Positions 39,300 through 52,400 of a DNA stretch of 64,000 bases are shown piece after piece. The stretch spans positions 40,552,168-40,616,167 of the forward strand of contig CM043787.1 of assembly GCA_023974075.1 (NCBI GenBank). Reading direction: 5' to 3'. A model generated the notes under the pieces. It made no database searches, had not been told where the DNA came from, and saw only the letters and a program-made list of their open reading frames with translations. Both the position numbers and the translations under genes were made by a program. Position 1 is the stretch's first letter, and every line of letters starts with the position of its first letter. The DNA comes from Chaenocephalus aceratus (Eukaryota; Chordata; Actinopteri; Perciformes; Channichthyidae).

Positions 39300-39685
39300 A
39301 TATAAAATCATTTAAACTGTATTATTTTGTTCATCTCTGTCCCGTTAGTTATATTTTATCTGTGCAGTTACCGACACAGCCCCCCTCTTCGGCAGTGGTT
39401 CGCTCCTCACTCCAGCTGATCGGCCCAGGATTCCCCGGTGGCTCTGCCTGTCGTTGGCTTCGGCGACTCCAATGTTTCACCGTCGATTTAAACTGTTATA
39501 ATCTAACGGAGGCAGTGGCCGCTCGTGTCGGCAAATCGTTCCCCGTCTAGTGAACATATCTGAAGGACAATCTGGCTGTGGTATTGCCTCTGTACGTGTC
39601 AAAGACAGGGGGATCTGAACGCAAAGGCCCTCACTCCATCCCCGGATTCACCTGCTACGCGGAGAGCTTCACGCGGAAGACCGAT
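39300..39685 (+). promoter_or_regulatory. zfand3: zfand3 5' UTR / proximal promoter region
   Basis: GC-richer than the surroundings, with several CpG sites (39370-39700) directly before the zfand3 start codon. The transcription start cannot be fixed from sequence alone. Confidence 0.4.
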
Positions 39686-40452
39686 ATGGGGGACACTGGG
39701 CGCGAGGGCAGCAAGCCTCCGAGTAACGTTAACGTGATTCCCCCGCGATGCCACTGTGGTTTCTGGGGGTAAGCACATATTACACATCAAATGTCTTTCT
39801 AGCAAATGCTATTTTTCGCCTGTCAACTGCTAGCAGAGTCGCTAGCCTCTAGCAGTAGCAGCTCAAACAGGGATGAGCTGCTTTTCTTGTTATTACCCCT
39901 TCCCCATTGTTTTGTAGCATTAGCTGCTAACACCAGCTGCCTCGGTAACCTTCCCCTAAAGAGGTAGAAAGCAGGCTAGGTGTGGGATAATCTCCTCAGG
40001 TAATATGCCATGTGTGACAAAGCTAATAAACTGTTTAATACACTGATATTAAGGTAATACATGAAGCAGACAGCACAGAAGACAGCTCAGTTAATCCATA
40101 AACTGGACCTGGGTGGATACCAGGCAGTGGTGGATAGCAACAAAGTACATTCACTTAAGTAATGTACATAGTGCCATTTTGACGTACTTGTACTTTAGTA
40201 TTCTCCGTTTATGCTCCTCTCAATCTCTACTCCACTTTAGAAGCCAATATTGTACTTTTTACTCCAGTACATTACTTGACAGCTAAATTACTAGTTAGTT
40301 ACTATTTAGATGATAAGCTAATATAGAAATGTAAATCAATTATTAAATACACTTCAAATATGTATAGGTTAAAAATATCCAGCAACAGTATAAAGTTATT
40401 CAAATGAGCTCTATATTATCTAGCTGTGATATAATAGTAACTCAATAAATAC

Positions 40453-40484
<32 letters not shown>

Positions 40485-43400
40485 TACGTATAAGGAGTAC
40501 TTTCCCTTTTGGTATTTAAAGTATATTTGAATGAATATATTCTATTAGCTCCTCTTTTCTTTATCAAACATCATTCACATTTACAACAGGCCATTTTAAT
40601 TATTTCCCCTAATATTTGCAACCGTTTTGAGCAAATCTACTGCTACGTTGTAGACAGAAGGTAACATGTGTGATATTGACACTGATAATACAATTTTCTC
40701 TCACTACCGTTCTTAATATAATATCAGTCTTATCTGTCCTTTTGATTTCTTTTTACCCCAGCATTTACCGCATCACATGCAGAATAAATGCTCATGCAGT
40801 TGTTGTTAGTGTTGTTTGAATTAAGTTGTTAGTTAATGATGTGTCACTCACATTGTAGACTATGCGTCAGAGATTATTTGTTAAAATTAAAATGTTAACC
40901 TCATTTATCAGAGCTACGATACGATAACGATACGATAATACTTTATTTGTCAGATCAAGTCTGAAATTTGACTTGCGTCACAGTAGCTCCATGTCCAACA
41001 TCAACAGACAAGTATCCAGACACAATACATGAAACACAAACAACAAACATTTAACATAACAGCACAATCAGTGAGAGAAAACATGGTCAAAGAGCCTTCA
41101 GCGTGCATTTGATCTGGGATTTAGTCCTGTGTTTACTGTGAGGATTGACTGATGCACAAAGGAGTGCTTCAGTCTGACTTTATTGAATCGTGGGACCCTA
41201 TATCTCCGATTAGATGGTAGCAGTTCATATTCACTGTTCAGAACATGGTTTGGGTCAGAGATGATGTTGTTGGACAGCCTCACTAGGTTGTTACACTGAA
41301 CAAAAATATAAATGCAACACTTTTGTTTTGCTCCCATTTTTCATGAGATGAACTCAAAGATCTAAAAACATTTTCTATATACACAAAATAACCATTTATC
41401 TCAAATATTGTTCACAAATCTGAAAGAATCTGTGATAGTGAGCACTTCTCCTTTGCCGAGATAATCCATCCCACCTCACAGGTGTGGCATATCAAGATGC
41501 TGATTAGACAGCATGATTATTGCACAGGTGTGCCTTAGGCTGGCCACAATAAAAGGCCACTCTGAAATGTTCAGTTTTATCACACAGCACAATGCCACAG
41601 ATGTCGCAAGTTTTGAGGGGAGCGTGCAATTGGCATGCTGACAGCAGGAATGTCCACCAGAGCTGTTGCCCGTGAATTGAATGTTCATTTCTCTACCATA
41701 AGCCGTCTCCAAAGGCGTTTCAGAGAATTTGGCAGTACATCCAACCGGCCTCACAACCGCAGACCACGTGTAACCACACCAGCCCAGGACCTCCACATCC
41801 AGCATGTTCACCTCCAAGATCGTCTGAGACCAGCCACTCGGACAGCTGCTGCAACAATCGGTTGCGTAACCAAATAATTTCTGCACAAACTGTCAGAAAC
41901 CGTCTCAGGGAAGCTCATCTGCATGCTCGTCCTCTTCATCGGGGTCTCGACCTGACTCCGGTTTGTCGACTTGAGTGGGCAAATGCTCACATTTCGATGG
42001 CGTCTGGCACGTTGGAGAGGTGTTCTCTTCACGGATGAATCCCGGTTTTCACTGTTCAGGGCAGACAGCGTGTGTGGCGTCGTGTGGGTGAGCGGATTTT
42101 TCTGATGTCAATGTTGTGAATCGAGTGGCCCATGGTGGTGGTGGGGTTATGGTATGCTGCAGGCGTATGTTATGGACGACGAACACAGGTGCATTTTATT
42201 GATGGCATTGTGAATGCACAGAGATACCGTGACGAGATCCTGAGGCCCATTGTGGCATTCATACCACGACCATCACCTCATGTTGCAGCATGATAATGCA
42301 CGGCACCCATGTTGCAAGGATCTGTACACAATTCCTGGAGGCTGAAAACATCCCAGTTTCTTGTATGGCCAGCATACTCACCGACATGTCACCCATTGAG
42401 CATGTTTGGGATGCTCTGGATCGGCGTATACGACAGTGTGTTCCAGTTCCTGCCAATATCCAGCAACTTCGCACAGCCATTGAAGAGGAGTGGACCAACT
42501 GATCAACTCTATGCGAAGGAGATGTGTTGCACTGCGTGAGGCAAATGGTGGTCACACCAGATACTGACTGGTTTTCGGACCCCCCCAGATCCCCCAATAA
42601 AGCAAAGCTGCACGTTTCAGAGTGGCCTTTTATTGTGGCCAGCCTAAGGCACACCTGTGCAATAATCATGCTGTCTAATCAGCATCTTGATATGCCACAC
42701 CTGTGAGGATTATCTCGGCAAAGGAGAAGTGCTCACTATCACAGATTTTTTCAGATTTGTGAAACAATATTTGAGAGAAATGGTTTATTTTGTGTATATA
42801 GAAAATGTTTTAGATCTTTGAGTTCATCTCATGAAAAAATGGAAGCAAAACACAAAGTGTTGCATTTATATTTTTGTTCAGTGTATGATAGGCTGAGTCA
42901 TAGAGTCTCTGACAGGGTTGACCAACAATCTTTGAGCAGATTTTTAACAGGTGGAGCAGTTTTGATTTTAAAGCTGCTGACAAACATTTGTACCAGGTAG
43001 TATTGCAGTACGGCAGAATAGACAAGATCACAGATGTAAAGAACAACAGAATAATTTCTCTGCTCGCCCCCAAAAGACCTAAGACGGCGGAAGAAAATAC
43101 ATTCTTTGTTTTGTCCTTTTGCACAGATATTCAATGTGATCCTTCCATGACAGCAGATGGTCAATCATTACACCCAAGTATTTGTTATGAAACTCCCTGC
43201 TTGATTTCATCTGTATGGATGACCAATGGGGACTTTATTGGGTGTCAGATGGTGAGCCAAAAATGATTTCCTCAGTTTTCTTGGTGTTGATCTCAAGAGC
43301 ATTGTTATTAGTCCACTCGACCACCTGATTTACAGCCTGTTGGTGCAGCTCAGGGTCATCTGTGTTACTGAGCAGAGATATTGAGCTGCTATCAGTTATA

Positions 43401-46400
43401 GTGTTGCCTGAATCTTAGTCAAGCCTGATCCTACAATGCACCTCCATCATTGATGATAAGAAACAAGTCCTCTTCTGTATTGGCATTGGAGGTGCTTTCC
43501 ACTGAGTATGTGTTTTTATTTTCTCTAGAGCAACACAAACCTGGACCGATAAATTGACTTAAAAATGTTGCTGAATCTGGAGAAAAACATGTATGTGCAG
43601 CCACAGGCAAATATGGCAAAGTATATTGAATTGTACTTTCCTAAATGTAAAACACTTTTTTTCTTGATCTCTAAATATCAGTGGGTTTTGGACTGAAGAT
43701 AAGATATTTTCATAAGAAGATAACTTCACTTTTTCTCAATCTATGAATGTTCAAAAGACCCGGAAATTAATCAATTAAATACATAATCTGCAGAACTTAC
43801 TGATAATGTCAATTGTTTTTAGTTACCACCTTACTTCAGAGGATATGAGGGCCAAACTGCTCCTTCTGTACTTATGCTGCAGTCATACATCAAACATTAA
43901 GTTCAACATTTAAAAGTTTATGATCAACACTGACCCTGGAAACCTGGGCGAAGTTTGAAGAGTAAAGATTCAGTTCAAGTTGTGTCTCTAACTACAAGAA
44001 TTGTCAAACAGTGTACCAGGCTAATGTTTAATATATCCATACAGTGCACCCATGGGAACACGTCTATGATCCTCTCAAAGTGAAACATTTACCATTAATT
44101 TAATGAGCATCTGAACACATTCCTTATACGTATTGTGACAGTTTGACTTACTTTTTGTAGGTTTATTGATTTCCTTTTGGGGTGCCAGTCAGGTGTCTCT
44201 CCTGACATTAAGATTTTCATAGTCAACAGTTTTGATTGTCACAGTTTTAGTAAGTCGGGTACTGCACAAAGGTGTATACAACTCACTGCAAAACACCAGG
44301 GCATTCGATATAAATAATGTTGTTTACATTTCTGGTTGTTACAGTGTGTGTGGTCACATGATATGTTCGGACTTTATTATGTGACAGGAGGCTTGTATCA
44401 TAACAAATCACAATGGAATGTGGAATTTAGGGGTGCCCGCCAAATTTTGGCAAAAGATAGTTAGATTTCTCTCACTTCTGCAGGCATAGGCCTTTGAAAT
44501 GGGGCAGCCCTGTTATGGGTTTGATGGATTTTGTTTAGGAATCCATTTCCTAAGTTAGATGTTTTCCTTCTCAGGCTTTGTGTGTGTGTCCTTGGATCAC
44601 CCATCGGACTGGTGGACTATTACGTTATGTCAGTGGATTTAAGACGGGTAAAAATGGGAATTGGCTGGAATCACCTGTGAGTTGCTTTGTAAGCTCAAGA
44701 CTTGTCAGCATGATGTATGACTACATTTGAAGAACAACTTCCTTCAGGTTGTTTTATAGCATCAGGCAGACTTTCTGACTTTTGACTTCCACATGTTTTT
44801 TCCGCCTCAAACTTGTTTGAAGAGGCACATTCAGGCACACATTTATGTCTGTGATTGGTGCTCTGTAGCTAATAGACCATAATAGCATTTGGACATTTAG
44901 CAAGAGATTAATGCTTGTTCTACCTTTTTGTTATTTCTCCCTTAGCACAGAAGGCTTGAATGTCCTCAAAGTGATCTTTAAAAGAGGAAGCAAAAAGATA
45001 GGGAAAGGACATGTTACTTTTTCTAACTATGGAATCAGCAATTTTCGTTTAATGATGATCTTACTGAAGAGTGCTTTTGCAAAATGTGGGTAATAGCACA
45101 TTTGGAAGACCTGTAGATTGTGGCTTTTAAAATTAACCAATAACGCAATTTCATTAAATGCCTTTTTTAGATGTCTTATTTGATGGATGTGAAGATGATT
45201 CTTTTTGGCAGATAGGATGATATGTATCCGAGGGAAGCACTAGTTCTTTAAGATCTGCTTGTGCTAGTTTTCAGTGTTATCAGTGTTATGTTCCTTTTCC
45301 CAGCAGGTGTAGACTGTTTGGGTCTCTGTTAGTTTTGTGTATGTGTCTGTGTAGCTTGCCTAGAACTTGTCTCACAAAGTAAATTAAACATGGGCTGTAA
45401 TCTCCTCCATAAACCAATACAACAACAAACAACCCCCATGGCTAAATACACAGTTTCTGTTGTTGTGCTACTGTTAGATTTTGGCCAATACGGGGGTTAC
45501 AAAACCTAAGATAAAGCTAAAAATAATTCAATTTGGCATAAAGTAGTTATGTTTAATAATGTACAATATAGCATTGGTGGCAATGGCCTAGAGATCCTTA
45601 AAGGGTTAGTTATCTCTATATAACGTTCTAGCAACATCTGTTAAAGCAATCCATTCATGATATTGACAAAATATATTTCTGGTAATGTGCTGTGTCTCCT
45701 GTTTGAAATGTGCTGTGGTTGGATACATGATAAAGATGTTTATTTCTTAAATCCAATCCATACTAATACAGGGCCAAACTATTGTAAGGATTTCAAATTA
45801 GTGCATTCTGCACTAATTTGAAATATGGTATGGCGCTGAAAAGTAACAAAGATCTTTACTGCAAATGCAGTGGGTAATTGATGGATTGGTAAAGCAATTG
45901 CATTATCAATTAGTTTATTACTAAGCCCGACATTGTTATTCACAACAAAACTGCTTAGTATTGAATTAATTGGTTTTTGCATCTTTTGCATCCTTGATGG
46001 ACTCACTTGTGCTGCCTTTTTTATTGAGGGGCCACAACTACTTGATGTGTTCATCCCTTGTAATATATAATAGAGCTGATCACTACTGTTGTTATTTTAT
46101 TTCATAGATCTATCACTGTCAGCCATGTGTGTGGGTGACCAAATGACTGTGAATGCTCTCTTAATAGACTTATATCTGTACTTCTAAAGTTATTTTGTAC
46201 TTTTACTGCTCATGTCAGATGAATTTAGTTGAACTTAATTCCCTCAAAACATTTAACTTCCACTCAAGCCATGCTCCTTTCTGTCACTCAAAGTCTGAGC
46301 CCATCTTCCTTTATGTTCCAATCAGAAATTGTCATTAGTAACAGCAGTGGGCCAACTCTGAGATTCACTGATTGTGCAAACTTCACTCAGCAGTTTCTTT

Positions 46401-49400
46401 CCTGCATGTATCTTTCCTCATCCTTTCTCACCCGTTTTGTTCGTTAATTAACCTGTGATTTGATTACGTCTGATTTTTAAGGATGGTAACAGGATATGAC
46501 TTTGTTTACTCAGCACCAACTTCCTCCCTGATCGAGTCCCATGATGAGGATTCTCTTCTACCCTTTCTTCTTGCTTTCTACTTTATCTTTTATACTCAAG
46601 ACCACACACCGGCAGAGTGACAGACAGTCCTCAGGACCCTACATTTAGAAATGAGGACAACGGTGTGCAACGAAGCACCCAAAAATAAATAGAATGTGAC
46701 TGATGGCAGCGACCGTCACGCTCAATGCACAGACAGTAAGGACGAGGGCTACAGAGGAAAAGAGAGGAGCCCTGTCAGAAGAAAGAGCCATCTGCTGTAA
46801 TAGAGCTGTGCTGCTGGAATCAGCAAGGCTTCAGTGATCAGTCCCATAACAACATATTCTATACAAAATAATATCTCAATCCATACATTGGAAGGGGAAG
46901 GTATCCTAAGTTAAGGAATTTGGGCATTTTTCTCCATTTCTACCTCTTACTTCCTTTAGACCAGCTAAGTAGTTTTCATATCAGCCAACACACATGCGAA
47001 AAGCCACACATTTTTGTGAGAGAACAACTGTTTGTTGCAAAACTGAACCAACTTGTCCCACCATACTGATATGTTCAGACACTACGCTACTCTACATTGT
47101 ATAGGTAAGGCAAGGCAAGCTTATTTATATAGCACCTTTCAGCACATGCTAATTCAAAGTGCTTTACAAATTAAAATAAAAGACATTTAAGAATAAATAC
47201 AGCAGAAACACATTATAAAATGGCATTAAAAAGGAAAGATAATAAACACAATACATGAATAAAAGCCATACTGCAGTGGATATAAACAGCTCACTCAAAT
47301 GCAGCGGCAACAAGATACGTTCTCATTCATAACACTCCGTTCGATGTCTCACTATGGGATGCGCCTCATCGCGGAGCACACAGAAGCATCAATCTCATTA
47401 CGCCAATCCTGATTGGCTGGTGATCTTGACGTCAGCGTCAGGGAATTCACCCCCTATAAGTAGCTTGCGCCACAACGCATGCGTCATTCAAACACGTCTT
47501 CTCGCTTCAGAGCACATCTCTACAGTAGCCGGGCAAGCTTCACTGTCCACAGACTGAACCCAAATACCCATTTCGGTCTACGGGCGCTCGCCGGCTACTC
47601 CTTCTGCTTCGCAGGAAGACGGTAGTACTAACGCTGTTAGTATTTAAAATCGACCTCGCCCATCTCTTACCCGAGAAAGTAAGGTAGGTCCGATTTTTTA
47701 AGCTAGCAGCACACCTGTTGCTAGCTCGCTCCCTCTCTACCGACACCACGGTATCGAGGAAGTTTTTTCTTTTCTCTTCTCCACGGAGAGGAAAAGGATT
47801 AAAAAGGAGCATACTGCCACACCAGTCAGTATTCTCCGGGAATAAAAGACCCACACCGTCCTTTTTCTCCGGATTAAGGACAAGGTGGTAATACCTTTTT
47901 CTCCCGTCCCACCTGTCGAGAGCGGGCCCTCTCCACGCCGCGAGGCGACCAGGATGGACGCCCCTCTCCCTCACACCAGAGGAGTCAGGGACTCGGTGGC
48001 TCGACTCTGCGGCTGCTGGTTGAAAATCTCGGGCACAGACACACACCAGGTCTGTTCGTCCTGCCTCGGGCTGGAACACGCCCGAGGCCCGATCGACCAC
48101 CCCGGCTCATGCGGACATTGTGTCCGCTTCACCGTTAAGAGCCTCCGCCGACGGTTAGCAAGACAAGCTAGCCTGTCGGAACAGGACCCCCCCATGTCCA
48201 TGGACCCCGCCGACCGGCAGTCAAGACACGGGGGCGTCCGCCACAGAGAGTGAACCCCTCTCCGTGTCGGTCTGGGGCTCATTATCCGCTATGGCCACAG
48301 AACCGGAATCCCGCGCCCTGGCAGGCCAGGACCCGGTGACGACAAGACACGTGGGAACGGATTCCCGCACTTTACCAAGCTGGGGCTCCCGGTTAGACCT
48401 CACCATGGTCTCACCCGCGGAGGATGTCCTCGAGCTGGACTACGAGGAGGACGAAGAGGAAAACGCCTTGGCGTTCCTCCTGTCCGAGTCGGATGAACAA
48501 GAAGAGGACACCTTCATGTCATCGGCCCAGGCTGCAAAGCCTGGAGCGAGGGCTGCTCTCCCGGGGCGATAGCACACCAGCTTCGCCCGGTCTGAGCATG
48601 GACCTGCAGGCCGTGTGCAAACGCGCTGCGGTCAGACTCAACGTTCCGTGGCCTGAAATGGCCAAGGAGACCTCCAGGTCCCGCTACGAGGGGAAACACC
48701 TTCCCCAAGCAGCAGGCAAAAAGGCAACTCCTCCCGGTCTTTCCCGGAAATGTTGGATGAAGTGTCGGTCTCGTGGAGAGACCGGCCCTTCAGCAACAAG
48801 GTCCCAATCCAGGGTGCCTCCTCCCTAGACTGTGACGGGATGGAGAGGCTCGGCCTGCTCCGCATACCGCCCATGGAACCGCTGGTAGCGGCCCACCTTC
48901 TACCGAAGGTGGGCCCGTCACCAAGCAGGAACCCCACGCTGCCAGCAAAGTCAGACCACTTTCAGTCTACAATATCTGAAAAGTCCTACAAAGTGGCAGC
49001 GCTGTCCGCCAGGGCCCTGAACGTGTTCCTCGCTGCTAACCGCCTACCAAGCGGAGCTCTGCGAGGACCTGTCGGGTAGCCCGGGAGCAGCCACTCTGGA
49101 CGAGATGGCAGCGGCCACGGACATTTGGAAGGGTCCAGCCGCTGCCTTCGCAGCAGCAGTCCTTCACCCAAGCTGTCTCGAACTCTGCTTGGTTTAAAGC
49201 ACCGGACAAGCAGAGGTCGCAGCCCACCCGAGTCCCCAGCCCAGGCTGGAGACAAGGGCAAGTTGGCCGGGAAAATCTCCGGTTCCGGCTGCAGCTCAGG
49301 CTCAGCCAACCCAGAATTTCGGCCAGCAGTCGAGGAAGAAGAAGCGAGCGGCTCAAAAAAATGAAAAGAAAATCAATGAAGCCAATAAACAGCCTGTCAA

Positions 49401-52400
49401 TTGTTCCCCTTCGGAGAGTAGCTACGGCATCTCTCAAAAGGCGGATTATTGGCGGGTCTGTGAAGGCACCACCCACGCGCACCGCGCAGTGCCGGCTGGG
49501 ACTTTAAGGGCACCACCGTCACGCGCATGCGCTGTGCCGGCTGGGGCTGTAAAGGCACCACCGTCACACGCATGCGCTGTGCCGGCTGGGGCTGTGAAGG
49601 CACCACCGTCACGCGCATGCGCAGTGCAGGCTGGAGCTGTGAAGGCACCACCGGCATGCGCAGGTGCAGTGCCGGCTGGAGCTGTGAAGGCACCACCATC
49701 ACGCGCATGCGCAGTGCCGGCTGGAGCCGTAAGCGTGACATCTCAGCTGGCTCTAAGGAGCATACAGCAGGAGATACTCACGACATCTGCCTGGGCTTCT
49801 CAAAACAGTTACGGAGCGTCCACACTACAGCTTCAAAAAAAGCTTGGAGCTGGGAGTGTCTGGAGCTTGGGGATTTTATTCAAGCAAGACGACCAACAAC
49901 CAATCACATGAATCTCCCGCCCCCGACAAAAAGCAAAAAACCCCGGGGATTTTATGGGAGCAATATATATAATAATATAAAACTAAACCCCGCGCGCCAC
50001 GGCGTACGGAGAGTATTGGTTATTATGTAATGCGTAGTGGCACGACACCCGACTTTTCTAGTACGGGACACGCCTACGAGTCCTGTCCTTTCACGGAAGG
50101 TGGTCACCACGGACGCATGTCAGACAGGCTGATAGGGTATTTACGAAGGTCGCCCGGTGAGAGGTCTCTAGAGCAGAGACCTCCAGCGGGCGCACGTAAA
50201 TCACCCGGAGCTTTTAGCGGTGGTCCCCACCCTAAAACGCTTCCTGCCTTCTCTCAGAGGACACCATGTCCTCGTGAGGACAGACAACACGATATCGTGT
50301 ATGAACCGCCAAGGGAGGCTGCGTTGTCTCCAGTCACACACACTGGCACACAAACTGATCCCTTGGAGCGGCAGATGTTCCTCCTCTCTGAGAGCGACAC
50401 AGGTACCGGGAGTGATGCACCTCGGGACAGAACTAATGTCCAGAGGTGCACCACTCTATGCAGACTGGACTCCACATTAGAGATGTCCCGATCCGATCAC
50501 GTGATCGGGATCGGAGCCGATCACGTGATCTTCAAAAAATCGGGGATCGGGAGAAAAAAAATCAGGGATCGGGATTTTTTTTTTTTTTTTTTATATAACA
50601 TTTTTTTTTTTCTTTAATTTTAACAAAACAAAATGACCATGTTCACGTCTTAAAGTCATCCTGAGGACTTTGGTTTAAAATTACACAACATCATGTATGT
50701 GTTGCTTTCTTTGGGCTTGTTTTCATAGACCTGGTTGCTTATTTTCTGAAATCTGGCAACAGAGTGGGCGCAGTGTCTAATAGTAGCAGTAAGCTAACGA
50801 GAGGCTACGTTCAGCTGGTGACTCGGGAGTCGGGACAGAGAAAATCTCAGGAGTTTGGAAGTATTATAAAATTGAAAGCGAAGGCAGTGTAACAGCCAGA
50901 TGCAATGTTTGGAAGGCAGAGGTTCCGCGTGGTGGAAAGAACAGAGCTAAGTTCAACACGACCAATCTAATACGCTACCTGAGAAACAAACACCAACAAC
51001 AACACGGCAAGTACACAGCGGCCACTCAGGTAACGGCACTGAAACAACCGACACTTTCAGAGACTTTTAAAAGGAAAGAGAAACTGCCCCAGAACGGTGA
51101 AAAGGCCAACACAATAACAGCCAAGATAGCTGAATTCATCGCGGTGGATGACCAGCCGTTATCTGTTACCTTTTTTTTCTCTTAATGCATTGCATAAAGA
51201 TCGGATCGGGAAAATCGGTATCGGCAGATTGTCAAAATCAATGATCGGAATCGGATCGGGAGCAAAAAAAGGTAGACGGGACATCCCTACTCACATCCAA
51301 GGATCGTGAGTCCGCTGTGGGTGCGTTACGGCAGAAGCCGCGTTAAAATCTGTTCGCATAAAGAAAAAATCTCAATGGACAGCTGTTCTCTTTAATGCAC
51401 GATTAAACGCACTGTTAGGCGGGGACGCACTCGTACACGATTGACCTCCGGGTCCTCTGTACGCGTTCCCACCCCTGACTCTGTTACCCCCAACTCTGGC
51501 CAGAGTGAAGGACAACGCCACACACTTATCTGATGGTTCTGCCCTAGCCCGCAATGTACGGCTGGCGGAGATATATCAGCTGTGTGCGGGCAGCCCTGGC
51601 AGCCCCCACCACGCAGGGACAGATTGTCTCAGGCGGGGGGTTGATCCTTCACCCACGCCCAGAGCGCGGGGCACTATGGGCCTGACCCGTGAGTGGTACA
51701 ATCTGAATACAGTGGGACTCCCTCAGAAGGTGATAACGCTATTCAGAGTGCGAGAGCTTCCTCCACCAGGTCTCTTTACGACTGTAAGTGGAGGGTGTTT
51801 GAGGAGTGGTGCCTTCAAAGAAGTACACATCTCTTTTCAATGTCCTGTCGGGGTGATTTTATCATTTCTACAGGACTTGATCGATAAACACAGAGCTTTC
51901 TCCACGATCAAGGTGTACCTGGCTGCTATTGCTGCATGCCATGTGGGCTTTGAGGGTAAGACGGCTAGCCAACATCCTTTGGTCCCGTTTTATGAAGGGA
52001 GCGTGCAGGCTCCTCCCTGTCTCCAGGTCACTGGTGCCCTTATGGGACTTGGCAGTGGTTTTAAATGGGCTCAGAATGACCCCATTTGAACCCCTGGAGG
52101 AGCTGACATGAAACATCTGTCACTCAAGACAGTGCTGTTACTGGCCCTGGCATCCGCCAAGCGGGTCAGTGATATTCATGCACTGTCTGTACATCCCTCA
52201 TGCACTCAGTTCGCCCCAGGGCAAACGAGAGTGTTGTTGAAGCCCAACCCTGCCTTTACACCAAAGGTGGTTGGTTCGTGTACCCCAATTGACATTGAGG
52301 CATTTCCTCCGCCGCTGGTTTCCTCCGGGGAGCAGCAGCAGGATCTGTTGTGTCCAGTCCGGGCTTTACACACATATGGACAGATCAAAGGAGCTTCGTC

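Larger units (their letters stand above)
40955..43430 (-). mobile_element. LINE RT 3' fragment, minus strand, split by Tc1
   Basis: On the minus strand, right of the Tc1, the text reads '[20 protein letters not shown]', '[20 protein letters not shown]' and '[15 protein letters not shown]'. Left of the Tc1 it continues '[20 protein letters not shown]', '[13 protein letters not shown]' and 'KHSFVHQSI'. That is the order of a fish non-LTR RT C-terminal region, interrupted at 41294-42883. Multiple stops and frame changes. Confidence 0.75.

Noticed and set aside
49489..49911. 15-residue repeat protein [15 protein letters not shown]
   Set aside because: The 45-bp unit is a multiple of three, so all frames stay open; it lies in a broken DIRS with no start context.
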